Of a DNA stretch of 64,000 bases, positions 24,218 to 35,578 are shown piece by piece. This DNA comes from Hydra vulgaris (taxonomy: Eukaryota; Cnidaria; Hydrozoa; Anthoathecata; Hydridae). How positions within the stretch are numbered: position 1 is the stretch's first letter; each line of letters opens with the position of its first letter. Both the position numbers and the translations under genes were made by a program. The notes below the pieces were generated by a model. The model was given only the letters and a program-made list of their open reading frames with translations. It had not been told where the DNA came from and did no database searches. The DNA lies in NCBI RefSeq assembly GCF_038396675.1, contig NC_088926.1:25577001-25641000 (forward strand), in the 5' to 3' direction.

Positions 24218-24764
24218 CTTCTTTTAGTTTTATAAAAACTTTAAATAACAATTTTATTTCTTTAATAAAAAAAGTTGTATTATTCGTGAATACATAGTAT
24301 AGAGGCTCATACATTAACTTATTAGTTATACCTCGGTTATACTCTACGTAACAAAAGGATTCCTTTTCTTAACAATAATGTAAAGGATGTTGTCACCTTG
24401 GTTGCGGAAAAGATGTTTTTACCTTAGTTTTTTTTATAAAAATAGGAAACGCATTAATTCCTGTAAATAAAAACTAAATTCGTCTTTTAGTTGAATTGTC
24501 CATTTTACTTGTTGTATTAATTTTACTTGTAATAATTTGCTTATCTTTTTCTAAAAAGAATCTGATTTCGTCTGCTGGATGATTTTTTTAAAAACTAGCT
24601 TATGCGTTTGCTTAAATTGTTTATAAATAGTATGTTTGGAAATTACGTTTAAATTGGTTCTAAAAGTCAGTAAATTTTGAGTAATCTTTTTCAGCAGACT
24701 TCTATGTTTGTTTATAAACATGGAAGTTGAGCAAAATTGCTTAAACTTTTTTTATAAAATGTTT

Positions 24765-24810
24765 ATAAAAATATTTCAGCACTCAATATTGAGTGCTGAA
24801 ATATTTTTAT
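24765..24810. repeat. Perfect 46-base palindrome
   Basis: Two 23-base arms (ataaaaatatttcagcactc + aat and complement) meet with no spacer at 24787/24788. A ~30-base direct repeat (gatttctttaagtttattaa) follows at 24811-24870. The rest of 24215-25505 holds nothing supported. Confidence 0.9.
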
Positions 24811-25509
24811 GATTTCTTTAAGTTTATTAATTATTAATTTGATGATTTCTTTAAGTTTATTAATTATCTAGATATCGGTTGTTTTTTTTTGATTTATTTA
24901 CGCATACATTTACGATTAAAAATCACATTATTTATTACCTAGCAACAGATCCAGAAATATAAAGATCTCCATAATCAGCTTCGTTTTACACATCCATTAC
25001 AAAAGCGCATGTGTGATTGGGACTTTTACATGATCTGCTTTTGTAAATAATATCTTTACCTGAAAGCCTTTAAAATAAGCTGCAACAGGCTTAATAAGGG
25101 CAGATCCAAAGGAGAGACAATGGGAGCAATCGCCCCACACCCCCTTTAGATTTAATACTATTATTATTTTTTGTATTTTTATAAATTTAACACAGCATAC
25201 TGTTTGAAATAGAAAAACTTAATTTAAATAGGGCATTAAAAAATAATATGAAATTTTAAGAAAACTTAAAAGTGCGAATTTTCGCTCCTTTAAATTACTT
25301 TGCCCCTTTCCCACACTCTTACCAGATGGTCTGGATCCATTCAAACAAAAAAACCTCTGAAAATTGCCCCTTCCTTTAGTTAGTTACCAAATAACCCCAC
25401 TATTTCACGTTAGTTAGTCAAATTACACGGAACGGTGTGTTAAGTAAACCCAGCAACAGCTAGCCGTGCAAACTCGTTCAAAATTGTACGAAAGATGATG
25501 CGCTGTAGT

Positions 25510-25720
25510 AATTATGATAGCTGATCAAGTTTTGCTTTGAAGCGGTTGACACTGATAGCACTGACAACTTTGTTTGGCAGTGCGTTATGTTGGTGAGCGA
25601 CGCGGTTATTGAAGAAATTATTGCGAACAAGGCAGTTGTTGTTCATTTTACAATGAAAGTGCTTTACTAGATTGTCTGGATCCGTCTCTAAGGCTGAGTA
25701 GATTTAAACTTTAAAGACCT
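25510..25720 (-). pseudogene. LINE reverse transcriptase C-terminal fragment
   Basis: The minus strand can be read as CLVRNNFFNNRVAHQHNALP followed by NKVVSAISVNRFKAKLDQ. This matches the usual C-terminal signature of CR1/L2-type LINE ORFs (a 'FF..RV...WN.LP..VV.A.SVN.FK..LD' pattern); the tryptophan is replaced. The fragment is short, without the catalytic domain, and the frame breaks on both sides. Confidence 0.6.
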
Positions 25721-26044
25721 AGATGCAAACTGTATATTTCTGAAAAGATTTTCAACGCTGGGGAGCCTGTTTTTGGACAGCTGGTTAATAAGATACATGA
25801 GAAGAAATAGTAGACTGGAACTAGTCTGTATCTTCTTTATTTCTCCTTTACTTATGTTTTTTTCGAGAGGACAACCTAAATTAGAAAGTACTTTGAATTA
25901 TTAAATTATATGACATATATTAATTCATTTATTCACTCATTAAACAATTGTATTATTTACAAAATTTTATTTTAATTTTTAGTTATATGTATAACGAATG
26001 TTATGTATATATAATTTTTAGTTATATGTAAAACGAATGTATCG

Positions 26045-26115
26045 CGTGATTATTTGGGGCTTGGTGATAAGACTTTAGGGCTTAGTAAGAAGACTAAATT
26101 TGTCTTCTTCTTGTC
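26045..26115 (+). mobile_element. LINE 3'-end fragment
   Basis: The segment ggggcttggtgataagac ... gtcttcttcttgtcccggt is close to the 3' untranslated end of the LINE at 16320-17842, in the opposite orientation. No coding part is attached. Confidence 0.65.
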
Positions 26116-26580
26116 CCGGTCATGTAATTATTTTTTATAAGTTACGACAGCAAATTTTTTTTCCTTATTGGCAAAAGTGTAAATAAATAAAAATGTAGCA
26201 TGACAAAAGAATATGTATCTAGTACATATCTCAAAAACCGTGTAGTATGATCAAACACCACGTAATTATATTAAACTTTTTATTTGACCACGGAAAACTT
26301 TTTTTTAATTGACCAAAGCTGGTTGGCATGATCTTTGTTTTTATTTTATAAGCATAGTTGGTTCAGATTTTGTTAAAAAAATTCATATGTTAAGCTAATT
26401 GCTGAGTTTTACTCAAAATAACGTTTTTCAGCACAAATCTAATAATACTGGAACTCTCAAAGGTGTTTAGTTGATGCATAAAAACCATTTAATTAAGGTA
26501 TAGTCTTGCAAAACAAAAACCTGTATGTATGAGGACTGAAGAAACTTTTTTTGTTCTTGCTTAGGGGATGTACAAGAACG

Positions 26581-26622
26581 GGTTTTTATAAGCTCAAGCC
26601 TACTGTTGAGCTTATAAAAACC
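26581..26622. repeat. Hairpin with 17-base perfect arms
   Basis: Arms ggtttttataagctcaa and its exact complement flank the 8-base loop gcctactg. Confidence 0.85.
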
Positions 26623-26983
26623 TACTGCGCTTTTTATTATTTCGGAAAGAGCAACGTTGACATCACGGGGTGAGAAAAGTTGTTGTAGAAAAGTATGGAA
26701 ACTTCTGTAAGAATTCTGTAAGAAATTGTAAGCAGATTAGTTTATGTAGAATTTTTCAACTCGACAACAGAACTTTATTTTACCTATTAATAACTGCAAA
26801 ATAACTGGATCAAGAAAAGCTTTTTAAGAACCTGAAACTGTTTCTTCCTGATAAATAAAATTATTTCTTCCATAAAAATTGCCAAGCATTGACCATTTTC
26901 TTTCCACCAGCTGATGTAAGGAATCTTTAAAGAATTTTGTTTTCAGTAATTCGTTTTCAACGAATAGATGATCTGCTCACTAA

Positions 26984-27430
26984 TAGCCTTAATTAAATTT
27001 AGGTTTTATGAATTGTGTCAAAAAGAAGTTCAACGTTTTCTGAAAGAGTATAGTTTACTTATGACTATGTATATAGTCGACCAAATCAAAAAAACTTCTA
27101 TTTATTATTTATGACACTTTTTATTTATTATTTATGACACTTTTTGTACTAGCTTTATTTGCGCCTTTTTTGTAGTTGCGCAATTCTTTTTTTGTAGTTG
27201 CGCAATTCCTTTTTTATAGTTGCGCAATTCTTTTTTTGTAGTTGCGCAATTCTTTTTTTGTAGTTGCGCAACTCTTGCAATTGTTTTACGCCTTTTTTTT
27301 GTCTCTCAAGTTTTTTTCAAAAATATACTTTCTATTTCAGTTAAAAGTTACAGAAAATTTACTGGAAATGAAAATTACAAAAGATATTTTGTTTTATTAC
27401 ATTGATAATGAAAATTATCACTAAAAGTTA
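26984..27430 (+). repeat. Outer segment of the left long TIR
   Basis: Matches the complement of 38580-39175. Shared blocks include ctgaaagagtatagtttact with ctatgtatatagtc just after it, and the stretch around ttcaaaaatatactttc. Within it, 27172-27280 holds about five copies of a 21-23-base unit (agttgcgcaattctttttttgt), present only in degenerate form on the right. Confidence 0.75.
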
Positions 27431-27479
27431 AAATTAAAAAAAAAAAAAAATTACAGATGAGTTTTACATGGTATATATC

Positions 27480-27560
27480 AACAAATAAAATATTTTACAA
27501 ACAGACGAGGGCTCAAAGAAGATATGGATGATGCAACATTACCTCAATCTTTTCATAGAG
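27480..27560 (-). mobile_element. LINE 3'-end fragment
   Basis: On the minus strand it reads ggggctctatgaaaag ... gcatcatccatatcttcttt gagccc, matching the 3' region downstream of the LINE ORF at 28440 (28823-28885). It interrupts the left TIR. Confidence 0.5.
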
Positions 27561-27854
27561 CCCCTTAATATAATAAAATACTGTCAAAAAGAGTTATAAA
27601 AATCCATTATAAATATAAGAATAATAAAATAAAAAATAAAAAAATAAACTAAAGATATAATAAGAGAGTAGTGTTTCTTACACGGGTATTACCTAAACCG
27701 TTACCCAGGTAATTTGCAAGTTTTTTCTTACCCATTACCCGGGTAAGATCAGGTAATTTTAAATATTACAAGTTTTTCAAAAGTTGTTTCCGCAAATGAA
27801 CATTTTTGGCTGTGTTCAAGTTTGTGAAGACATTTAACGGTATAAAAAAGTTTT

Positions 27855-27856
27855 TT

Positions 27857-27889
<33 letters not shown>

Positions 27890-27896
27890 TTATATA

Positions 27897-27995
<99 letters not shown>

Positions 27996-28110
27996 ATGTA
28001 TGTATGTATGTATGTATGTATGTATGTATGTATGTATGTATGTATGTATGTATGTATGTATGTATGTATGTATGTATGTATGTATGTATGTATGTATGTA
28101 TGTATGTATG
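27855..28110. repeat. (TA)n followed by (TATG)n microsatellite
   Basis: A (TA)n run to about 27993 changes sharply to (TATG)n until about 28110, then degenerates. The tetranucleotide probably grew from the dinucleotide run. The Tyr-Ile and Met-Tyr-Val-Cys frames across it are by-products. Confidence 0.97.
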
Positions 28111-28439
28111 TATGTATATATGTATGTATGCATATATGTATATACATATATATTTACACTTTTTAAAAAAAAAATAAGAAACTAGGAGAAACTAGCCTTA
28201 AAATCTCAAGAAACTATAAGTACCAAGTAACTTTTCAATACGAAACTTTTTTTATTTAGAGTTTTAGTAGTAAGTTTTCACCTACATATCACATTAACCT
28301 AAGTCGAAGTTAAAACCATAGTATTATCTACAATAAAGAATTTACACATTACAGATATTAGTTTTTATCTATAAGTATAAAGACAATCTTTTATCAAGCG
28401 GTTTTTCAGATAATTTCTTGATACCATTTTCTGAAAAAT

Positions 28440-28890
28440 ATGGAAAATATTCTGCGTTCAAATACCAGGTACAACTATCACCTAGAGAAAATTAAATCAC
28501 AGCAGTCGAGTTTTCTAATTACAAACAGTGGTCCATCAATATGGAATCATCTCCAAAATAAAAATATCAAAGACCTAAAAAGCATTTCATTGTTTAAACG
28601 ACAAACTAAAATGCATCTCCTTAATTCCTGACATATATATTTTAGTTTACAGTATTTGTTTTCAGATTTTTAAATTTTTTTCTTCTTCTTCTTGTTTTTT
28701 CTTATTTGTTTTAATAGTTTTTGTTTTCAGTTTTTTACACTAAAATAATATGAGCTTTGTTTTATTGAATTTTTATTTTAATTTAAAAATTAAAGCTTTT
28801 TTTTTTTTTAATGAGTGACTAAAGAGGCTCTAGAAAAAGGTTGTGATGATAAACGCATCATCCTTACCTTCTTTGAGTCCCTGACTGATT
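28440..28890 (+). mobile_element. LINE 3' fragment with ORF C terminus
   Basis: A short frame to 28631 reads SFLITNSGPSIWNHLQN and LKSISLFKRQTKMHLLNS, the typical last ~40 residues of a CR1-like LINE ORF ('GP.IWN.L....K...S...FK...K..LL'). The 3' untranslated region to ~28890 contains acgcatcatccttaccttct, shared with the inverted fragment at 27480, and then passes into a (TA)n tract. It differs from the LINE family at 16.3 kb. Confidence 0.65.
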
Positions 28891-28904
28891 ATAACAGTAT
28901 ACAT

Positions 28905-29170
<266 letters not shown>

Positions 29171-29212
29171 TTGCCTGATGATTGTGATAACACATGAAAC
29201 TCAGAGTTGCAA
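29171..29212 (+). ncRNA. Hammerhead-ribozyme-like motif (type I, minimal)
   Basis: The order of conserved parts fits a minimal hammerhead: stem I strand TTGC (29171-29174), core CTGATGA (29175-29181), a hairpin for stem II (TGTG / AUAA loop / CACA, 29182-29195), core GAAA (29196-29199), a very short stem III with loop, the NUH triplet GTT (29206-29208) and GCAA (29209-29212) closing stem I. The base pair next to the core in stem II is a U-U mismatch, so activity may be weak or lost. Penelope-like elements and retrozymes are known to carry such short hammerheads. Confidence 0.5.
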
Positions 29213-29279
29213 TATTAAATTATATTATAAACATTAGCATTTAGCTGATTCCTTGTACTGCGGGTAGCAGTAACATATA

Positions 29280-29421
<142 letters not shown>

Positions 29422-29488
29422 TATATGTTACTGCTACCCGCAGTACAAGGAATCAGCTAAATGCTAATGTTTATAATATAATTTAATA

Positions 29489-29530
29489 TTGCAACTCTGA
29501 GTTTCATGTGTTATCACAATCATCAGGCAA
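29489..29530 (-). ncRNA. Second, inverted copy of the hammerhead-like motif
   Basis: Exact reverse complement of 29171-29212 in the other arm of the palindrome. Confidence 0.5.
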
Positions 29531-29672
<142 letters not shown>

Positions 29673-30277
29673 ATTATAAAAAAAATTAAAAAACGTTTTT
29701 TATCAAGGTTTTTATGTTTACGATGTTATTTATTTTTTACATGATTATATGAAAAATTGTTATATTGTTAATCAGCGAAATAAAAGTTAATAATAAAGAA
29801 AAATAAATAAAGAAAAATAACAGTTGAAATGAGTATTTAAATTGAATCAAATGGAGTTCCGTTCGAAATTTTCTTTAGGAAAAGTTTTTTGTTTAAAATC
29901 GATTGGATTGAAACATCACTAACAACTCATAATAAATAAACTTAATAGTAATAATAAACAATAATAAACAAAGACATTTGATTTCATATGAAAAACATAT
30001 AAAATAATCAATATACGGAAATACAAGTTTAAATAATTTATATCGCAATATAACTCTTAATAAGCTCAAAAGAATTTTTAGTATCAGATAAGGGCATAAA
30101 ATAAGACACTTTCTTGTAATACTTAACTTTCTAGGTTTCTTATAAAAAAAATTATAATTTTTTTTTAAATATACGTAATTATTATTTAACATATAACTAC
30201 TGTTTGTCATTATTTGTCACTATATTTAAAAGAGGAAAATAAATTCTTTTTTTTAATGTCCGACTTTATAGACTTCA
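29673..30277. other. Non-coding stretch inside the hAT element
   Basis: AT-rich. No domain is visible in the minus-strand frame near 29893-30210. Confidence 0.35.
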
Positions 30278-31146
30278 AGGCCGTTTTCCACAATACGATA
30301 TATACGCGCGAAGCGAATATATCGTCTTTAATTTCCACTTATTATCGTTTTAATTTCCACTTATTTTCCTCTGCGCAACTTTTTGTTCGTTATCAACAAT
30401 AAAAATGGCAGCGATAAGTTTCGCTGTATATTTAACTAAAAGCAATTATAACTTTTTTTTGCTTTCTACTTTGAAACATGTGTAAATTTCTTTCCATGCA
30501 TTAATTTTAACATTTCTTTGTATATAAGATGTGGTATCATTTTGAAATATGATAATTTAATATATTTAATAGTTTTTATCTTAGAGTTAATAGTATCTTA
30601 TAGTTTTTTTTGAGAAAGTATAAGAAAATAAATGCTAAACTCTGTAATGAACATTTCTGTTAAAAACCGTTACTGCCAGAACGAACAGCGGTCCACGAGG
30701 GATTTTTCACAAAAATCTTCGTGTGGCCACTCCAAGATAAACCTTCTTGTAAAGTCCAACTTTTGGAACTGACAGTGTGCAAATTAGCATTTGTAAATTC
30801 TTGATTTAAGTCTTGCTTCTTAATTGATGAATTTACAAATGCTTGTCAATGTTCAGACTGAGTTCATAGGAATTCAATAAGAACGCCAGGTTGAGAATTT
30901 TGTTTCTTTGCCATTTTAAAACAACGTGGTTTCGCTTTTTTTACTGTTGACATTACGTGATATAATATTTAAAACTTGATTGGTTTTTGCTTATGGCGAT
31001 TCGCAAAAAGTCGAAATGAATCCGACTTTTTTTTTCGCTGCAGCGAAACGCTGTTCAGCATAATTGCCAGAAATGTTTTATCGGCGCATGCTTTTCGACA
31101 AAAAAATTCGCTTCGCGCAAATATTTCGTCTTATGGAAAACGGCCT
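30278..31146. mobile_element. Harbinger-like non-autonomous element
   Basis: An 869-base unit has inverted ends AGGCCGTTTTCCA and a further inverted block with gcgcgaagcgaa near each end. It is flanked by the 3-bp direct repeat TCA (30275-30277 and 31147-31149), which fits PIF/Harbinger insertion. Base composition inside is less AT-biased (CGC-rich ends). No transposase ORF was seen. Confidence 0.65.
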
Positions 31147-31157
31147 TCAGTTCTCAA

Positions 31158-32632
31158 AAATAATCACGTGTTGGGGAGCATTTTTTTTGGTATAGCAAAA
31201 CCGAGTGTAGTGCGAAGTGCAAAATTTGTTCAGCAGTTTTGAAAGCGTATGGAACAAAATGTCTTATATTATATCACCTTCAAATAAAGCAAAAGTTTCA
31301 AGCTAAGTCGTTTTATGAATCTGAACTTGCATGGTTTAGATGGTTTTCAATCACTAGGAATAATCCGTGTCAACGGAAACATGAACACTGAAAAAGCCAT
31401 TCAACTTGTTAAGTCAAGATTGTCTGAATTCCAGTCGGATTTGGACAACGACATAGTTGCAACAATCACCGATGGTGTGAGTGTTATGATGAAATACGAA
31501 AAAAAACACCAGCCCCATTTATGTTGGCTGTCTTGCAATCTTTGTGTTTGCGATATACTTTATAAACCTCATAAGATAAACGATGGTTTAGTTTATGATA
31601 AAACTGAAGAGGAAAAGGATTATGAAGAAACAATAGAGGAATGTGATGAATTAAGCACTGAGACAAACTTAGTTTCTGGTATTGGTGCTATCGTTGCTAA
31701 AATTCGTACAATTGGTAAAGTCTTCAAAAAGTCCTCAGTCAGAAACGATGACAATCTTCAACCTCAAAATATTCAATCCTTTGGAAAGGAAAAAGCTTTA
31801 TTTTTTGATTTTAAAACGAGATGGAATAGCCAAATTAAAATGCTACGAATATTTTATGAAGTTCGCAAAGAAGTTAAATTAGCAATAATTGATCCATCTT
31901 GAAAAAGAATTCGATGTTTCCGATAAAGAAATGGAGAATATTAAAGAACTATGCATTGCTCTTGCTCCCATTGAGATGACTGGAGAACATTTGTGTAAGT
32001 AAAATGCTGATCGTTTTCTGGCTGAAAAAGTTACTAAATTTGTTGCTAAGAAGCTAAATGATCAAGGGACATCAAAAAGACTTGCTCTCCAAGAAAATTT
32101 GAAGTCCGAATTCAAGAGAGAAGAAACCCGATCTTGTATACTTAATTCAATATTTAAAATCTCCGGACACTTTGGATGAGCAAAAGGATGAGTTTAGTCT
32201 AAAAATGAAAAAACGTAATATAATATCTCTGGCTACTTCACTTTTAAACAGACTATATCAACAGAAAGTAGGTGAAGAGCTAACAGTTGGTTTTGAAGTT
32301 ATTATTACACCTGATCAAACATTAAAAATTAATGAAAAAAATTTCTTTCAAATGAGTTTGCTTCATTTATTTAACAAACAGAGCATGAAGCTATCACCGT
32401 AGATAAGATTGGATATAAAATTTTGAAAAAAGAGATGAGTTTATTTGAAGTTGCTCGTGCAAGGCCTAAAAATCTTGAAAAACTTTTTAAAGCTTTATTA
32501 AATATTAAACCAACATCAGTGGGGCCAGAATGAGCTTTTTCAGCCGCAGAATTTTTGCCACAAAAAAAGAAATAGATAGGGAGATGATACCCTTAACACA
32601 TTGATTTTAATGCGTCAGTTCTAAAAAAATTT
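31158..32632 (+). pseudogene. hAT transposase (heavily decayed)
   Basis: A degenerate BED-finger start is readable at ~31158-31240 (tryptophan and phenylalanine, then a cysteine pattern, with two stops). The open stretch 31315-31902 follows: MNLNLHGLDGFQSLG, VNGNMNTEKAIQLVKSRL, then TITDGVSVM with the second catalytic aspartate, and FDFKTRWNSQIKML. Stops and shifts follow. The C-terminal dimerisation region near 32440-32632 reads LFKALLNIKPTSVGPE, a stop, then AFSAAE. It is clearly related to the better-preserved transposase at 51241-53186. Confidence 0.8.
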
Positions 32633-32970
32633 AAAAATAAAAGTTATAAAACTTCTTCATTTTCTTTCAAAATTTGAAGTTCTTTCAAAAACTTTCAAAA
32701 TTTGAAATTCTTTTGAAAACTTGTTTTTTTTTAAATCAAAATTGACTAAACTTACACCCCATAGGTTATTTAATAGCTGCTGTAACATCTAATTGATAAA
32801 ATTATCCGGGTAAATTTAAAATTACCCATTACCCAGATTTTTGGCCGGGTAATGGAAACACTGTAAGAAAGCAAACTATTATCACAATTACAAAGATATT
32901 TTAATTTATTTCGTATACATATAAAGTTTGTCTAAAGTTAATATACTTTTCTTTAATTTATTGTTTCGCT

Positions 32971-33065
32971 AACTATGCTAATATTACATGGGGTAGTACA
33001 CAACCATCAAAACATTAAAAAAAACTTAGTTTGCAAAAACATGCGTGTAGAATTATTTACAGGTA
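32971..33065 (+). pseudogene. LINE reverse transcriptase fragment
   Basis: The frame NYANITWGSTQPSKH, a stop, then KKLSLQKHACRIIY matches the 'NYANIAWCST ... KKLFNKQKHAIRII' segment of the LINE at 16.8-17.8 kb. It lies between the hAT right end and the next TIR block. Confidence 0.65.
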
Positions 33066-33189
33066 AAAAAGTTTGTCTTTTTTACTTTAGACAAACTTTA
33101 TATACATATGGACAATCTCAGTACATCAGAGCAATGGTTTTACTAATTTTTGATTGTAAATATTTAGTATGGGAAGCCAAGATGAGGAC

Positions 33190-33660
33190 ATTGGCAATAC
33201 GTTGTAACGGAGCTCTCCCAGGATCAGTAAAATTAAGCAACCCAAGACCACGGCCTTGTTAACCTAGGCGACAAAATGTATTAAAACTTTTGGTCACATT
33301 GCCAAAAAACAAGACGTTTTTCATTATGAGAGCTAAATTCCTATGTAAATTGTTGCTTTGTTTGGATTTATTGGAGTAGACCTTGTAACGGATCAATGAT
33401 ACAGCGTTGAGGAGATAGTGAAGACTTTCTCTCAATTGCTCAAAATAAATTCCAAGACCATTTTATTTATATGGCAGAATTTAAATACATAATTGATTAG
33501 GATATGAAACTTTAGCATAAAAGTGTTTCCATGCCCTTATATAAAACTTAATTTATGTTCTAAATATGAAGAAAATGTTTTCTTCTATAAATAGTAAATA
33601 GAAAAGATAACTATCCAAATCAAAGACAATTTTCAGATTTTGCAGCATTTTATAACAACT
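33190..33660 (+). repeat. Middle segment of the left long TIR
   Basis: Matches the complement of 38010-38540. Shared blocks include ttgtaacgga, cccaggatcag, and gaccttgtaacggatca with attccaagaccatttt further in. Confidence 0.75.
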
Positions 33661-33867
33661 ATATTATTTTAACTTAATTTTCCGTACTTAAAAAAAAAGA
33701 ATTTGGTATACAGTGAAATTTTTTTTGTTTTTGCAGTATTCCCAGATTCAATAGATAGCCACAGTTTACTACATTTAGTCTGAACAATATTTTAAAAGAA
33801 TAGTCTAACTTTGTGCATATCTAAGAATAGTCTAACTTCGTTTTAGTATGAAGACAGGCTTGTGCAT

Positions 33868-34484
33868 TAGGGTGGAGTGAATTTTAGTTTTTTTTACAAT
33901 TCGTTTAGCCTGGGTGTGCAAAAGTTGTCTATTCATTTCAGAAATACTCTGAAAAAATACTAATGCTCTAGGAAATTATCTTGAGGTTCCTCAAGACCTT
34001 TAAAATTTTAATAGGTCCCTAATATTATGTAAAAAAAAGTTTTTCAAAAGTATGTCATGTTGGGTCTCAAAAGAAGCAAAATTTTATAAAAAAATTTAAA
34101 AGTAACAATTATTTTTGAAAAAAAATTGTTAGTTTATAGTTTATTGCAGAAAAAATGACCTTTTAAACTAAAAATGAAAAAAGTTTAATTTTTTTAATTA
34201 TAATTTCAAAAAATTCTTAAATAATAATTTTTTTATAAAATAGTTGTTATTTTTAAAATTTTTATAAAATTTTGCTTCTTTTGAGACCCAACATGACATA
34301 CTTTTGAACAATTTTTTTTTACATAATATTAGGGACCCATTAAAATTTTAAAGGTCTTGAGGAACCTCAAGATAATTTCCTAGAGCATTGATATTTTTCC
34401 AGAGTATTTCTGAAATGAATAGACAACTTTTGCACACCCAGGCTAAACGAATTGTAAAAAAAAACTAAAATTCACTCCACCCTA
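33868..34484. mobile_element. Fold-back hAT-type MITE
   Basis: A 617-base palindromic unit begins TAGGGTGGAGTGAATTTTAG and ends in its complement. It is flanked by the perfect 8-bp target duplication TTGTGCAT (33860-33867, 34485-34492). The arms of about 250-300 bases pair along almost the whole length, leaving a short A/T-rich centre. No ORF. It sits in the left arm of the long-TIR transposon, so it is younger than that element. Confidence 0.9.
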
Positions 34485-34593
34485 TTGTGCATATCTGTAA
34501 ACAGCACAAGCCTGTCTTCAGTTAGTTAAACGTTTTACTTCACTAAAAACTCCATAAAAATATTATACTGTAGTTTAAATAAAATAAGTTATC

Positions 34594-34880
34594 AACTCAC
34601 ACTAGTCCAAAATGGCTCAAAACTTGAACTTGAGTTTCCGAAGAAACCCTTAGGGGGATTAAAGTACACTCGCATTTCAAAAAATGTAAAAATCGAAATC
34701 AAACTATTTTGTCCAAGAAAGAAAATTGATTTTGAATTTTTAACATTTTATAAAGAAATGCCTGTTGACATAGTTATTGAAAAAAATAATTTTGACTCAT
34801 TCTAAACTGGAAATACCATCCAAATTTTTCTATATGTAGCATATTTGAGTGTTTGGAAATTAACTTTTATATTCTTGTGT
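34594..34880 (+). repeat. Inner segment of the left TIR
   Basis: Begins CACACTAGTCC and matches the complement of 37700-37950 at high identity (for instance gactcattctaaactggaaa / complement). It ends ~270 bases before the transposase-like start codon at 35155. Confidence 0.85.
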
Positions 34881-35154
34881 TTAAAAGTTTATAAAAGTCT
34901 TTCTTTTTGTTAAGATTTTCACTCATTCCTAAAAAATCTAATAAAAGAATGTTAATATTCAAAGATCCTAAATTTTTAATGTATATTTCTAAACACCTGA
35001 TTTGTAAGTTCAAAGTATTAGAAATTAAGCTAAAAATGCTAAGTTTGTAGTTTGCAATCTGGCAAAATGTTTTTTTCTCTTTTTTTGGGAAAAGGCATTG
35101 ACCCTTAGTTGCTTTGGTATATGAATTGAGTCAAATCAAGTTATTTCATTAAAA

Positions 35155-35504
35155 ATGCCTAACTCAGCTAAATACCATGATGATTGCAGAAAAACTTTTT
35201 GTTTTCTTTGTATGAGAAAGTCTGAAAGAGTTTTAACCTCCTTCTTGATTGAGCGAGTCAAAGAAATATTTTCTGATGAAATTGATTTTGCCGATCAAAG
35301 GGTTCCCTTGGGAGTTTGTGATCGCTGCAGAGTTAACCTTCAAAAAAGGCACAATGGCGAAAATGTGACTCTTCTAAGTCTTTTTAATTTTGACCAAATT
35401 GAAACCCGTCCCTCAACAAGAGGCCAGGAATGTGATTTTTGTCTCATTTGCAAAATTGGTCACCTCAAGCTAAATGAGAGACACCCATTGGAAACATCAA
35501 ACAT

Positions 35505-35578
<74 letters not shown>

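Noticed and set aside
25080-25380. Small TIR element with gcagatcca / tggatccag ends
   Set aside because: Inverted similarity is short and interrupted, and no target duplication was found.
27172-27280. CRISPR-like array of ~22-base units
   Set aside because: Units are contiguous tandem repeats without spacers, in a eukaryotic transposon arm.
27806-28177. Long open frames of alternating Tyr-Ile or Met-Tyr-Val-Cys
   Set aside because: They are translations of (TA)n and (TATG)n microsatellites. The same applies to frames at 24021-24314, 28815-29237, 29508-29744 and 56641-56865.
29893-30210. 105-codon minus-strand ORF rich in Leu, Tyr and Phe
   Set aside because: Composition is that of translated AT-rich DNA; apparent membrane segments are not evidence on their own.
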